In this document: piece by piece, positions 42,311-51,371 of the stretch
Layout of the letters: each line of letters begins with the position of its first letter
Numbering within the stretch: the first letter of the stretch is position 1
Origin: Faecalibacterium prausnitzii
GTDB lineage: Bacteria > Bacillota > Clostridia > Oscillospirales > Ruminococcaceae
Direction of reading: 5' to 3'
Length of the DNA: 64,000 nt
Assembly (NCBI RefSeq): GCF_003287405.1
Contig: NZ_PRLD01000010.1
Coordinates: 1 to 64,000 of the forward strand
Made by a program: the position numbers and the translations under genes
The notes under the pieces: generated by a model
Seen by the model: the letters and a program-made list of their open reading frames with translations, nothing else
What the model was told of the DNA's origin: nothing
Database searches by the model: none

Positions 42311-44050
42311 ATGTTTAGCTCCGTCAACACCTGCTGGACGCTCGTAGGAGCGTTTCTAGTGTACTTCATGCAGGCCGGATTCGCCTTGTGCGAAGCCGGC
42401 TTCACCCGGGCAAAGAACACCGGCAACATCCTGATGAAAAACATGATGGATTTCTGCATCGGCACGCCCTGCTACTGGCTCATCGGCTTCGGCCTGATGT
42501 TCGGCGGCACCGGCGCACTGATCGGCGGTTTCGATCCCTTCATTCAGGGCGATTACAGCCATCTGGGTCTGGATATCCCCCTGTGGGTGTACATCGTGTT
42601 CCAGACCGTGTTCTGCGCTACGGCAGCAACTATCGTCTCCGGCTCCATGGCCGAACGCACCAACTTCAAGGCCTACTGCGTGTACTCCGCCGCCATCTCG
42701 CTGGTGGTGTACCCCATCTGCGGCCACTGGATGTGGGGCGGCGGCTGGCTGCAGAGCATGGGTTTCCACGATTTTGCAGGTTCCGCAGCCGTGCATAACG
42801 TGGGCGGCGTCATCGCTCTGCTGGGCGCTTGGATGCTTGGTCCCCGTATTGGCAAGTACGATAAGGACGGCAACCCCCACGCCATCCCCGGTCACAACCT
42901 GACCGCCGGTGCTCTGGGCGTGTTCATCCTGTGGTTCTGCTGGTTCGGCTTCAACGGCGGCTCTTCCCTGAGCCTGTCCACCGATGCCACCATGACCCTG
43001 ACCGGTCTGGTCTGCTTCAACACCAACCTCGCCGCAGCCGTTGCTACCTGCGTGACCATGATCTTCACTTGGCTGCGCTACGGTAAGCCGGATGTCTCCA
43101 TGACCCTGAACGGCTCTCTGGCAGGCCTTGTGGCCATTACCGCAGGCTGCGATACCGTCTCCCCCTTTGGCGCTTTCTTCATCGGCTTTGTGGCCGGTAT
43201 CCTTGTGGTGCTGAGCGTGGAATTCTTTGATAAGATCGCCAAGGTGGATGACCCCGTAGGTGCTGTTTCCGTCCACTTTGCAAACGGCGTCTGGGGCACC
43301 ATTGCGGTGGGTCTGTTCTCCACCGGCTCCAACACCGCCCATGCCGGTCTGTTCTACGGCGGCGGTCTGGCACAGCTGGGCACCCAGCTGCTGGGTCTGG
43401 TCTGCGTAGATGCCTACGTTGTCATCGTGATGTTCATCGTCTTTAAGATCATTGACAAGACCCTTGGCCTGCGTGTGCCTGCCGAGGTGGAGATCGACGG
43501 TCTGGACATCCACGAGCACGGTCTGGCTTCCGCTTATGCAGGCTTTGCCATCTCGGATGCAAACTCCGCTGCCATGACCCCCAACGAGAACACCGATCTG
43601 GGCGAGGACGACATCACCAAGGCGACCGCAAAGCAGATGGATGCAGCCGTGCCGGTGGTGCGCGAGCCTGTGATCCACGATGGCGTCTACGACACCGGTA
43701 TGCATAAGGTGTCCATCATTGCAAAGCTGGCAAAGTTCGATCAGCTCAAGACTGCTCTGAATGATCTGGGCGTCACCGGCATGACTGTGACGCAGGTCAT
43801 GGGCTGCGGTATCCAGAAGGGCACGCCGGAAAAGTACCGCGGCGTGCCGGTGGATACTACCCTGCTGCCTAAGATCAAGGTGGAAGTCATCGTCTCCCGC
43901 ATCAGCGTGGACGCTGTGGTGGAAGCTGCCAAGAAGGCGCTGTACACCGGTCACATCGGCGATGGCAAGATCTTTGTCTACAACGTGACCCGCGTGGTCA
44001 AGATCCGCACCGGCGAGGAAGACTACGCCGCGCTGCAGGATGTGGAGTAA
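42311..44050 (+). CDS. amt: ammonium transporter fused to a P-II signalling domain
   Basis: The 579-residue product combines an 11-helix Amt channel (1 to about 410; DFAGSAAVHNVGG, GHNLTAGALGVFILW) with a C-terminal P-II/GlnK domain (about 465-575; MTVTQVMGCGIQKG, IFVYNVTRVVKIRTGE). P-II proteins plug Amt channels according to nitrogen and energy status; here the regulator is tethered. The T-loop position of the uridylylated Tyr51 (YRGAEY in GlnK) is YRGVPV, so that modification site is missing. The ribosome binding site is GTAGGAGG. Confidence 0.88.
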   Translation: MFSSVNTCWTLVGAFLVYFMQAGFALCEAGFTRAKNTGNILMKNMMDFCIGTPCYWLIGFGLMFGGTGALIGGFDPFIQGDYSHLGLDIPLWVYIVFQTVFCATAATIVSGSMAERTNFKAYCVYSAAISLVVYPICGHWMWGGGWLQSMGFHDFAGSAAVHNVGGVIALLGAWMLGPRIGKYDKDGNPHAIPGHNLTAGALGVFILWFCWFGFNGGSSLSLSTDATMTLTGLVCFNTNLAAAVATCVTMIFTWLRYGKPDVSMTLNGSLAGLVAITAGCDTVSPFGAFFIGFVAGILVVLSVEFFDKIAKVDDPVGAVSVHFANGVWGTIAVGLFSTGSNTAHAGLFYGGGLAQLGTQLLGLVCVDAYVVIVMFIVFKIIDKTLGLRVPAEVEIDGLDIHEHGLASAYAGFAISDANSAAMTPNENTDLGEDDITKATAKQMDAAVPVVREPVIHDGVYDTGMHKVSIIAKLAKFDQLKTALNDLGVTGMTVTQVMGCGIQKGTPEKYRGVPVDTTLLPKIKVEVIVSRISVDAVVEAAKKALYTGHIGDGKIFVYNVTRVVKIRTGEEDYAALQDVE

Positions 44051-44186
44051 CGCTCCACTAAATTCTCCGCTGTTCCCGCTGCGGCGGCAGTCAGGCTGCT
44101 CCGACACAGTTCCCGCCGCCCGGCGTGACAGATAGATCGTTCTCCTTTTTCCTTTTCCTTTTTTTGTTCGAATCAACAGTAAGTCG

Positions 44187-44224
44187 AAAGCCCCGCTCCT
44201 GTGCACAAGGGAGCGGGGCTTTTG
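44187..44224 (+). terminator. terminator of amt
   Basis: AAAGCCCCGCTCC pairs with GGGAGCGGGGCTTT around TGTGCACAA, then TTG. It lies about 140 bases after the stop. Confidence 0.75.
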
Positions 44225-44259
44225 CCGTGCCGCGAATTTGTAAATTTTATGTGCGGCGT

Positions 44260-44289
44260 ATTGCAATCTTCGTGCAATGCACTTATAAT
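44260..44289 (+). promoter_or_regulatory. promoter and operator of the toxin-antitoxin pair
   Basis: TTGCAA (44261-44266), 17 bases, consensus TATAAT (44284-44289). The dyad ATTGCA-N7-TGCAAT (44260-44278) overlaps the promoter, as expected for autorepression by the antitoxin. Confidence 0.6.
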
Positions 44290-44312
44290 AAATGCGAAAG
44301 GAGCTGATCTGT

Positions 44313-44585
44313 ATGGCAACTACCAATGTCAGCATTCGGATGGATGCAGACCTGAAGGCGCAGGCCGATGCCCTGTTCGCAGAGCTGGGCATGAACCTTT
44401 CCACCGCGTTCAACATCTTTGTGCGGCAGTCCTTGCGGGAGGGCGGCATTCCCTTCGAGATTCGCACCGAGCGCCCGAACAAGGAGACCGTGGCCGCTAT
44501 GTTGGAAGCAGAGCATATCGCGGCAGACCCGAAGGCAAAGAAGTATCGGGATCTGGATGAGCTGTTTGCGGATCTGGAAAAATGA
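44313..44585 (+). CDS. dinJ: RelB/DinJ-family antitoxin
   Basis: The 90-residue protein begins with a ribbon-helix-helix domain (TNVSIRMDADLKAQADALFAELGMNLSTAFNIFVRQSL), typical of DinJ antitoxins that bind their operator and neutralise a YafQ-type toxin. Its stop overlaps the toxin start (ATGA). ATG 44313 follows AAAGGAGC. It probably represses its own promoter through the dyad at 44260. Confidence 0.88.
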   Translation: MATTNVSIRMDADLKAQADALFAELGMNLSTAFNIFVRQSLREGGIPFEIRTERPNKETVAAMLEAEHIAADPKAKKYRDLDELFADLEK

Positions 44586-44872
44586 GAGAAACAAAGCTGA
44601 CGATCATCCCCACCACCCAGTTCCGCAAGGACTATAAGCTGGCCAGAAAACGGGGACTAAAAATTGAACTGCTGCAGGACGTGATCACCTGCCTTGCCAT
44701 GGGAGAGCCGCTGCCGGAGAAGAACCGTGACCACGCCCTAACGGGTGATTGGGTCGGGCACCGGGAGTGCCATATCCAGCCGGACTGGCTGCTGGTCTAT
44801 CGGGTGCAAAACGATGTTCTGGTGCTGACCTTGACCCGCACCGGTACCCATAGTGATCTGTTTGGGAAGTAA
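44582..44872 (+). CDS. yafQ: YafQ-family mRNA interferase toxin
   Basis: The 96-residue RelE-superfamily protein shows YafQ features: QFRKDYKLARKRG, LPEKNRDHALTGDWVGHRECHIQPDWLLVYR with the catalytic His positions and the C-terminal LTRTGTHSDLF. It cleaves mRNA on the ribosome when free of antitoxin. Translation is coupled to the antitoxin by a four-base overlap. The gene looks intact. Confidence 0.88.
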   Translation: MRETKLTIIPTTQFRKDYKLARKRGLKIELLQDVITCLAMGEPLPEKNRDHALTGDWVGHRECHIQPDWLLVYRVQNDVLVLTLTRTGTHSDLFGK

Positions 44873-44895
44873 ATCTCTTTTCTCTGTAATCAAAA

Positions 44896-44937
44896 AACGA
44901 GGGCGCTGCACAAAATGCTGTGCAGCGCCCTCGTTTA
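44896..44937. terminator. bidirectional terminator between yafQ and thrS
   Basis: AACGAGGGCGCTGCAC pairs with GTGCAGCGCCCTCGTT around AAAATGCT; T-rich sequence follows on the + strand and TTTTTTG on the minus strand. Confidence 0.8.
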
Positions 44938-44946
44938 TATTATATC

Positions 44947-46731
44947 TTACAGGCTGCGGGTACGGATCTCGGTGGTGACCTTGGCGATGAAGTCCTCAAG
45001 GCTCATCTCGGTGGTCTCGCCCTTGCGGTCGCGCACGGAGATGTTGCCGGCCTCGGCTTCCTTGGCGCCCAGCACCAGCATATAGGGCACACGATCCACC
45101 TGCTGTGCGGCACGGATCTTGTAGCCGATCTTCTGGTTGTCGTCGTCCAGCACAACGCGGACACCGGCATCTGCCAGCTTCTCGGTCACGTCCTGTGCGT
45201 ACTCCAGCGTCTTTTCGGACACGGGCAGCACCTTGACCTGCGTGGGAGCCAGCCAGGTGGGGAACTTGCCCTTGGTCTCCTCGATCAGGTAAGCCATGAA
45301 GCGGTCCAGAGAGCCCAGAATTGCGCGGTGCAGCACCACGGGGGTCTTTTCAGAGCCGTCCTTGTCCACATAGGTCAGGTGGAACTTTGCGGGCAGGCAG
45401 AAGTCCAGCTGGCAGGTGGACAGGGTGTACTCGGCACCCACAGCGGGCTTCACGTTTACATCCAGCTTCGGGCCGTAGAAGGCAGCCTCGCCGATCTCCT
45501 CGGTGAAGTGGATGCCCAGCTCGGTCAGCACCTCGCGCAGAGCGCTCTCGGCGTGGTTCCACATAGCATCATCGTCGTGGTACTTCTTCTTGTCGGCGGG
45601 GTCGCGCAGGCTCAGCACGCAGCGGTAGTCGGTGATGTTGAAGTCCTTGTACACCTCAAAGATCAGGTTGCACACGTCTGCGACTTCGCTCTTGATCTGC
45701 TCCGGGGTGCAGAACAGGTGGGCGTCGTTCTGGCAGAAGTGACGGCCGCGTTCGATGCCCTTCAGGGTGCCGGAGGACTCGTAGCGGAAGTCGTGGGCGA
45801 TCTCACCGATGCGCATGGGCAGGTCACGGTAGGAGTGGGGACGGTTTGCGTAGATCATCATGTGATGGGGGCAGTTCATCGGGCGCAGCACATAGCTTTC
45901 GCCCTCCATCTCCATGGCGGGGAACATATTCTCGCGGTAGTGATCCCAGTGACCGGAGGTCTTGTACAGGTTCACGGTGCCCACGCAGGGGGTCATGACG
46001 TGCAGATAGCCGCGCTTGCGCTCCTTCTCCTTGATATAGTTCTCCAGCTCCTGCCAGACGGTGTAGCCTGCGGGCAGGAACATGGGCAGGCCGCGGCCCA
46101 CCAGATCATCGGTCATGAACAGGCCCATCTCCTTGCCGATCTTGCGGTGATCGCGCTCGCGGGCCTCCTGCTGCTCCTTCTCCCATGCGTCCAGCTCTTC
46201 CTGATTGCGGAAAGCCACGCCGTTGATACGGGTCAGCATCTTGTTTTCCTTGTCGTTCTTCCAGTATGCGCCGGACTGCTGGGTGATCTTGAAAGCCTTC
46301 AGTGCCTTGGTGTAGGTCAGGTGGGGTCCGATGCACATATCCACGTACTCGCCCTGCTGGAAGAAGCTGAACTCGGTCTCGTCAGCCAGATCTGCCATGT
46401 GCTCCACCTTGTAGTGCTCCTGACGCTCCTCCATCAGCTTCTCAGCCTCGGCACGGGGCAGGATGAAGGGCTTGATGGGCAGGTTCTCCTTGACGATCTT
46501 GCGCATCTCTTTTTCGATGTTGGCCAGATCCTCGTCGCTCAGCTTCTGGTCGCCCAGATCGACGTCGTAGTAGAAGCCGTTCTCGGTGGCAGGGCCGAAG
46601 GCAAAATCAGCCTGCGGGTACAGGCGCTTGATGGCCTGTGCCATAACGTGAGCAGCGGTGTGACGGATAACGTGCAGCTCCTGATCCTGCGGGCACTCGT
46701 CCACATGACCGTCCTTGTAGATGATCTTCAT
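44947..46731 (-). CDS. thrS: threonyl-tRNA synthetase
   Basis: The 594-residue class II synthetase has the N-terminal editing domain (HTAAHVMAQAI, CIGPHLTYTKA), the catalytic core (RYESSGTLKGIERGRHF) and the anticodon-binding domain. The usual N-terminal TGS domain (about 60 residues) is missing except for a short strand pair, MKIIYKDGHVDEC, making the protein about 45 residues shorter than typical. Expression is under a T-box leader at 46760-47050. The start has AAGGAGAATCTACT before it. Confidence 0.92.
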   Translation of the reverse strand: MKIIYKDGHVDECPQDQELHVIRHTAAHVMAQAIKRLYPQADFAFGPATENGFYYDVDLGDQKLSDEDLANIEKEMRKIVKENLPIKPFILPRAEAEKLMEERQEHYKVEHMADLADETEFSFFQQGEYVDMCIGPHLTYTKALKAFKITQQSGAYWKNDKENKMLTRINGVAFRNQEELDAWEKEQQEARERDHRKIGKEMGLFMTDDLVGRGLPMFLPAGYTVWQELENYIKEKERKRGYLHVMTPCVGTVNLYKTSGHWDHYRENMFPAMEMEGESYVLRPMNCPHHMMIYANRPHSYRDLPMRIGEIAHDFRYESSGTLKGIERGRHFCQNDAHLFCTPEQIKSEVADVCNLIFEVYKDFNITDYRCVLSLRDPADKKKYHDDDAMWNHAESALREVLTELGIHFTEEIGEAAFYGPKLDVNVKPAVGAEYTLSTCQLDFCLPAKFHLTYVDKDGSEKTPVVLHRAILGSLDRFMAYLIEETKGKFPTWLAPTQVKVLPVSEKTLEYAQDVTEKLADAGVRVVLDDDNQKIGYKIRAAQQVDRVPYMLVLGAKEAEAGNISVRDRKGETTEMSLEDFIAKVTTEIRTRSL

Positions 46732-46759
46732 AGTAGATTCTCCTTTGACAATGCGGTGT

Positions 46760-47050
46760 TGAACAAAAATAAAAAGCGCTTCACCCCGTAAAACTCACGG
46801 GATGAAGCGCCGATATATGTCTGCGTTCCACGGTTCCACCCGAATTGCGCGCTCCCCGGCGGGGAAACGCGCCCCTCGCAGTGCTGTAACGGGCACGCCC
46901 GGCAGAGGTTCGCCTCTGCACTCTGCGGTGGTAGAAGCCGGGGTCATGGCAGGCTGCTTGCAGCACCCGGAAACCCGGGGCAGCCCTCTCTGCGGCATGA
47001 AAAGCGGGGCTTCAGTTTGTCCGCATCAATGTTTTGGACAGGATGAAACT
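46760..47050 (-). promoter_or_regulatory. T-box leader, threonine-specific
   Basis: The minus strand shows the T-box core GGGTGGAACCGTG followed by a terminator (GGCGCTTCATCCCG with CGGGGTGAAGCGC, then TTTTTATTTTT). Upstream is a long stem I region with a candidate specifier ACC (Thr) in CTTCTACCACCG. Uncharged tRNA-Thr should stabilise the antiterminator and turn thrS on. Confidence 0.88.
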
Positions 47051-47056
47051 ACGCTG

Positions 47057-47085
47057 ATTGTAGCACGCCGGAACAAAAAAATCAA
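47057..47085 (-). promoter_or_regulatory. promoter of the thrS T-box transcript
   Basis: Minus-strand TTGATT (47080-47085), 17 bases, TACAAT (47057-47062). Confidence 0.6.
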
Positions 47086-47212
47086 GGGATAGCGGCAGAA
47101 ATGTATAAAATCGTTCTCCCCTCTGCGCCTTGCCACAGGCGGCGAAGCAGTGTATAATAGGCGCAGAACGATACAACGCCGGAAACCCCGGCAGATACAG
47201 GAGGAAATGAAG

Positions 47213-48133
47213 ATGAATAAACCGGTACTGGTCGTCATGGCAGCCGGCATGGGCAGCCGCTACGGCGGCATGAAGCAAATCGACCCGGTGGGTCCCAACG
47301 GACAGGTCATTATGGACTACTCCCTCTACGATGCCCGCCGCGCCGGCTTTGAGACCGTGATCTTTGTCATCAAGCACGAGATCGAGGACGCCTTCAAAGC
47401 TGCCATCGGTGACCGCGTGGCGAAAGCGATGAATGTGAAGTACGCTTTCCAGCAGCTGGAAGAGCTGCCCGCAGGTTTTGCCGTGCCGGAGGGGCGCGTA
47501 AAGCCTTGGGGCACCTGCCACGCTGTGCTGGCTGCAAAGCCCCTCATTGACGGCCCCTTTGCCGTCATCAATGCGGACGACTACTACGGCCCGGAGGCGT
47601 TTCAGGTGATGTACGATTACCTGTCCACTCACGCCGATGATGATTTCTACCGCTACTGCATGGTCAGCTATCTGCTGAAAAATACCCTGTCCGAGAACGG
47701 CAGCGTGGCACGCGGCGTGTGCATCAAAAACGAGGACGGCACCCTGCAAAGCGTGACCGAGCGCACCCGCATCGAGCCCTGCAACGGCGGCGCACATTAC
47801 ACCGAGGATGGCGGCGAGAGCTGGGTAGACCTGCCCGGCGACACCCCCGTGAGCATGAACCTGTGGGGCTTCGGTAAAAGCTTTCTGGACGAAGCTGAGC
47901 AGCGCTTTGCGGGCTGGCTGACCGAGAATCTGCCGGTGAACCCTCTGAAATGCGAGTACTTCCTGCCGCTGGTGGTGACCGAACTGATCGAGGAGAACAA
48001 GGCAAAGATTCAGGTGCTGCGCAGCACCGATAAGTGGTTCGGCGTCACCTATCGGGAGGACAAGCCTTTGGTGGTGGATGCCATCGCCCGCAAGACCGCC
48101 GAGGGTCAGTACCCCGAGAAGCTGTGGGAGTGA
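47213..48133 (+). CDS. sugar-phosphate nucleotidyltransferase-like protein
   Basis: The 306-residue product has the nucleotidyltransferase start VVMAAGMGSRYGGMKQIDPVG and the metal-binding Asp pair in VINADDYYG. It probably activates a sugar phosphate with an NTP, but it is distant from GlmU, RfbA or GalU. ATG 47213 is chosen over an in-frame ATG two codons upstream that lies too close to the GGAGG site. It is monocistronic, with a terminator after it. The sugar is not predictable. Confidence 0.75.
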   Translation: MNKPVLVVMAAGMGSRYGGMKQIDPVGPNGQVIMDYSLYDARRAGFETVIFVIKHEIEDAFKAAIGDRVAKAMNVKYAFQQLEELPAGFAVPEGRVKPWGTCHAVLAAKPLIDGPFAVINADDYYGPEAFQVMYDYLSTHADDDFYRYCMVSYLLKNTLSENGSVARGVCIKNEDGTLQSVTERTRIEPCNGGAHYTEDGGESWVDLPGDTPVSMNLWGFGKSFLDEAEQRFAGWLTENLPVNPLKCEYFLPLVVTELIEENKAKIQVLRSTDKWFGVTYREDKPLVVDAIARKTAEGQYPEKLWE

Positions 48134-48167
48134 GTGCCCGCAATAGCGGAAAATTATTTTAACCAGA

Positions 48168-48208
48168 ACAAAGTCGGACAGCCCGCAGGCTGCCCGACTT
48201 TGTGTTTT
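48168..48208 (+). terminator. terminator of the nucleotidyltransferase gene
   Basis: ACAAAGTCGG...CAGCC pairs with GGCTG...CCGACTTTGT, followed by GTTTTC. Confidence 0.8.
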
Positions 48209-48225
48209 CATGGGGTGGAACGTAT

Positions 48226-48666
48226 TTACAAAAACCGTTCCAGCTGGATGCGGTTGTCCTCTTCAAAATCCTGCAGGCGCTGGGCAAGGCGCTTTGCGCC
48301 CGGGGCGGCATTGGGGTAGTCTTTGCAGCTTTTCACGCAGTCCACCACCCCCATGCCGCTGCCCTGCGTGAGCATCTCCGCCAGATTGCGGGTGGATTTG
48401 TCCGTAAGGGTCTTGAGCCCGATGCCCATTTTCGTGTTCAGCTTTGCCATGGTGCTCTGCCCCTGTGCGCTGCCGCCGCAGGCTTCTATGGCGGTGTGCG
48501 CCTCCTGATTCAGCTGATGGTAGATGTTGCGCTGGCGCAGCAGCTCGGCCTTGAACTGCACATCGTTGGTCATGGGTAAGATCTGCTCCAAGGTGTTCTT
48601 GCCCATCTCGGTGTTCTGCACCACCGCTTCCAGCAGGTTCAGGTTATCGTTTTTCTGGTTTTCCAT
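48226..48666 (-). CDS. all-helical 146-residue protein, unknown function
   Basis: The sequence (ENQKNDNLNLLEAVVQNTEMG... DYPNAAPGAKRLAQRLQDFEEDN) predicts four or so amphipathic helices and could fold as a ferritin-like bundle; no metal motif is obvious. I do not recognise the family. Its ribosome binding site (AAAGGGGG) forms part of the upstream terminator stem at 48674-48711, so translation may be limited by that structure. Confidence 0.6.
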   Translation of the reverse strand: MENQKNDNLNLLEAVVQNTEMGKNTLEQILPMTNDVQFKAELLRQRNIYHQLNQEAHTAIEACGGSAQGQSTMAKLNTKMGIGLKTLTDKSTRNLAEMLTQGSGMGVVDCVKSCKDYPNAAPGAKRLAQRLQDFEEDNRIQLERFL

Positions 48667-48673
48667 ACAAAAA

Positions 48674-48711
48674 ATCCCCCTTTGGCACTTAGTATGTGTC
48701 CAAAGGGGGAT
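48674..48711 (-). terminator. terminator containing the next gene's ribosome binding site
   Basis: ATCCCCCTTTGG (48674-48685) pairs with CCAAAGGGGGAT (48700-48711); on the minus strand TTTTTTG follows, directly before ATG 48666. The stem includes the only Shine-Dalgarno sequence of the downstream gene. Confidence 0.65.
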
Positions 48712-48726
48712 TTTATACGGTTATTT

Positions 48727-49515
48727 TCAGCAGATCTTATTGCCGCCGGAGATCTGGATGCCGCGCAGCCGCTCGTCACAGATGGCGTACAGACGCTGCC
48801 AGCAGTTGGCGGCGCTGTCCAGCTCGTCCAGCCCTGCCACCGCAACGCTCAGGGTAAAGGGCACACGCTTCATCATCCCCATGGAGGTGACGCACTCGTG
48901 GGGCATTTCGGCGTAGATGTTCCGCATCTGCTGTGCCAGCTGCCCGCCGTCCAAGTCCAGACAACCCACCACAAAGGTGGTGCCGGTCAGGCGGCAGACG
49001 ATCTGACTGCCCGGGATGTCGAAATACTTTTTCCACTGGTTTGCCACAAAGCAGATCAGCTGATCCATCACCGGCTGACCGTAGGTGTCCCGCAGCTGTG
49101 CGCCGTGATCCAGCGATATCAGCGCCACAGCGGCCTTGCGTCCCTGCTGTGCCCAGCGGTCCAGCTCGGCGGCGATCACGGTCTCAAGGTAGCGGCGGTT
49201 GTACACGCCGGAAAGAAAATCGTGGTTCAGGTCCTCGCGGCACAGCTCCCGCTCGCGGGCGCTCATGCGTTCTTCCGGCAGCAGGTTGCCTGCCAGCGGA
49301 GCAGACATGGTGATCCGCCACAGCTTGCCGTCTGCCCGCACCGTGCGGTGCAGCACGCAGCTTACCCGGCCGTTGCACAGGGTGTAGTTCACCTGCAAGC
49401 CCTCGTCCTGCCAGCCGGTGTCCTGTGGCAGCTCGTCCAGCAATACCGTCTCAAACGCAGCCTGTGCGCCCTCGGCAAAGGCGCGCAGATCCCGCTCTGT
49501 CCATTCTCTGTCCAT
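48727..49515 (-). CDS. degenerate GGDEF-domain protein
   Basis: The 262-residue product has a C-terminal diguanylate-cyclase fold (about 100-262) with the typical helix DFLSGVYNRRYLET, but the active-site loop reads RLTGTTFVVGC instead of GG(D/E)EF, so cyclase activity is unlikely and a regulatory or binding role is more plausible. No membrane segment is present. ATG 49515 is preceded by GGGGAAATTACAG; an earlier ATG lacks a ribosome binding site. Confidence 0.72.
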   Translation of the reverse strand: MDREWTERDLRAFAEGAQAAFETVLLDELPQDTGWQDEGLQVNYTLCNGRVSCVLHRTVRADGKLWRITMSAPLAGNLLPEERMSARERELCREDLNHDFLSGVYNRRYLETVIAAELDRWAQQGRKAAVALISLDHGAQLRDTYGQPVMDQLICFVANQWKKYFDIPGSQIVCRLTGTTFVVGCLDLDGGQLAQQMRNIYAEMPHECVTSMGMMKRVPFTLSVAVAGLDELDSAANCWQRLYAICDERLRGIQISGGNKIC

Positions 49516-49668
49516 CTGTAATTTCCCCATCATCCGTACGCGCCGCCGCTTCCGACGGGCGAAATTCCAATTTTCCCACAAATCCGGGAACTTACGGCTA
49601 TTATACCATTGAAATACAGATTTTTCCAGCAAAACGCACAAATTTTTACGGCAGTTTTTACAATTCTG

Positions 49669-51246
49669 TCAAATTGCTGATTCTTTCACGTTTTGAACGT
49701 CTGCATTGCAGCGGCAGTATACAGCGCACTCGGCTTCGATCTGTGCGGCAAGGGCTTTGGAGTCAAAACCGGCCTTGGCGCGCCATGCCCAGTTGCCGCC
49801 AAGTTTGCCCGGGGTGTTCAGGTGCGCCTCGGCGCCCAGACCCAGCCAGTCGTACATGGGAATGATGGCTCTGTCCGCCACCGAGCCCAGCGCTGCCCGC
49901 AGCAGCGCGGTGCGCGCGGCGGCAGTCTTGACGGCTGCCACCTCCTTGGCGGTAGGCTTGCAGGGGGTCAGATGCAGGTAGGCCGCAGCGGTGGCCTTTT
50001 CCTTTTCGGAAGCGCCGTTCTCCCACCAGTCGGTCAGGGTGGTGTTGTCGTGGGTGCCGGGGTAGACCACGCCGTTCTTGACGTGGTTATGGGGCAGGTA
50101 CTCGTTGTCCCCGCCGCCAAAGGCGAATTGCAGCACCTTCATGCCCGGGAAGGTGCTGTCGGCCAGCAGCTTGCGCACGCTGGGGAACAGTTCGCCCAAG
50201 TCCTCGGCAATGATGGGCAGCTTGCCCAGTGCGGCCTTCAGTGCATCGAACAGCTCCATGCCGGGGCCGTTCTCCCACTTGCCGGTGCGGGCGGTGGTGC
50301 TGGTGGCCGGGATGGCCCAATAGGTGTCGAAGCCGCGGAAGTGGTCGATGCGCAGCAGGTCGTAGATGCCCAGTGCGTGGCGCACCCGGCGCACCCACCA
50401 AGCGTAGCCGGTCTTTTTGTGGTATGCCCAGTCGTACAGAGGGTTGCCCCACAGCTGGCCGTCTGCGGAGAAGTAGTCCGGCGGGCAGCCCGCCACCCGG
50501 GCAAAGCGGCCGTCGGCATCCAGCTCAAACAGCTTGCCGCCCACCCATGCGTCCACCGAGTCGGCAGAGACGTAGATGGGGATATCGCCCAGGATCTGCA
50601 CGCCCTTTTCGTTGGCATAGGCCTTGACGGCCTGCCACTGGACGCTGAACTTGTACTGCACGAACTTCCAGAAGCCGATCTCCTCTTCGTTTGCAGCAGC
50701 AAAGGCAGCCAGCGCGGCCTTGTCGCGGCGGCGGTAGGGGGCGTCCCACTCCACCCAGTTCTTCATCTTGTTGGCTGCCTTCAGCGCCATGTACAGGGCA
50801 TAGTCGTCCAGCCAATCCTCGTTGGCAAGGGTAAAGGCGTAGTAGTCGTCGGGGTAGTAGTAGGTGCAGCCGTGCAGCCCGGCGCACTGGCTGCGCCATG
50901 CGGCGTAGGCCTTGCGCAGCACCGCAAAGCGGCTGACGTACAAAGTGCCGTAGTCCACTTCCAGCGGGTCTTTGCCCCAGCTTTCTGCCTTGAGGTCTGC
51001 GGCGGTCAGCAGACCCTCTTTTTCCAGCGTTTCCAAATCCACAAAATAGGGGTTGCCCGCAAAGGCAGAGCAGCTCTGGTAGGGGCTGTCGCCGTAGCCG
51101 GTGGGGCTGAGCGGCAGCAGCTGCCAGATCGTTTGTCCTGCCGCAGACAGGAAATCCACAAATTGAAATGCCGCCTTGCCAAAGCAGCCGATCCCGTAAG
51201 GGCCGGGCAGACTGGATACCGGCATCAGAATACCACTTTCACGCAT
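49669..51246 (-). CDS. malQ: 4-alpha-glucanotransferase (amylomaltase)
   Basis: This 525-residue GH77 enzyme of normal length has the N-terminal GILMPVSSLPGPYGIGCFG, the catalytic nucleophile region LLRIDHFRGFDTYWAIP, IIAEDLGELFPSV and PGTHDNTTLTDWW. It transfers alpha-1,4-glucan segments during maltodextrin or glycogen metabolism. It is monocistronic. The ribosome binding site AGGAAGG lies before ATG 51246. Confidence 0.93.
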   Translation of the reverse strand: MRESGILMPVSSLPGPYGIGCFGKAAFQFVDFLSAAGQTIWQLLPLSPTGYGDSPYQSCSAFAGNPYFVDLETLEKEGLLTAADLKAESWGKDPLEVDYGTLYVSRFAVLRKAYAAWRSQCAGLHGCTYYYPDDYYAFTLANEDWLDDYALYMALKAANKMKNWVEWDAPYRRRDKAALAAFAAANEEEIGFWKFVQYKFSVQWQAVKAYANEKGVQILGDIPIYVSADSVDAWVGGKLFELDADGRFARVAGCPPDYFSADGQLWGNPLYDWAYHKKTGYAWWVRRVRHALGIYDLLRIDHFRGFDTYWAIPATSTTARTGKWENGPGMELFDALKAALGKLPIIAEDLGELFPSVRKLLADSTFPGMKVLQFAFGGGDNEYLPHNHVKNGVVYPGTHDNTTLTDWWENGASEKEKATAAAYLHLTPCKPTAKEVAAVKTAAARTALLRAALGSVADRAIIPMYDWLGLGAEAHLNTPGKLGGNWAWRAKAGFDSKALAAQIEAECAVYCRCNADVQNVKESAI

Positions 51247-51371
51247 GATCCGTTACCTTCCTCGCTGTCAATTTTCGGGAATATTCGTTGTTTCCTATCA
51301 TAACATAACCGCAAACTATTTTCCACAGGCAAAAATCGTGGTATACTGAAAAAGATGACGCTTTCAACTCC

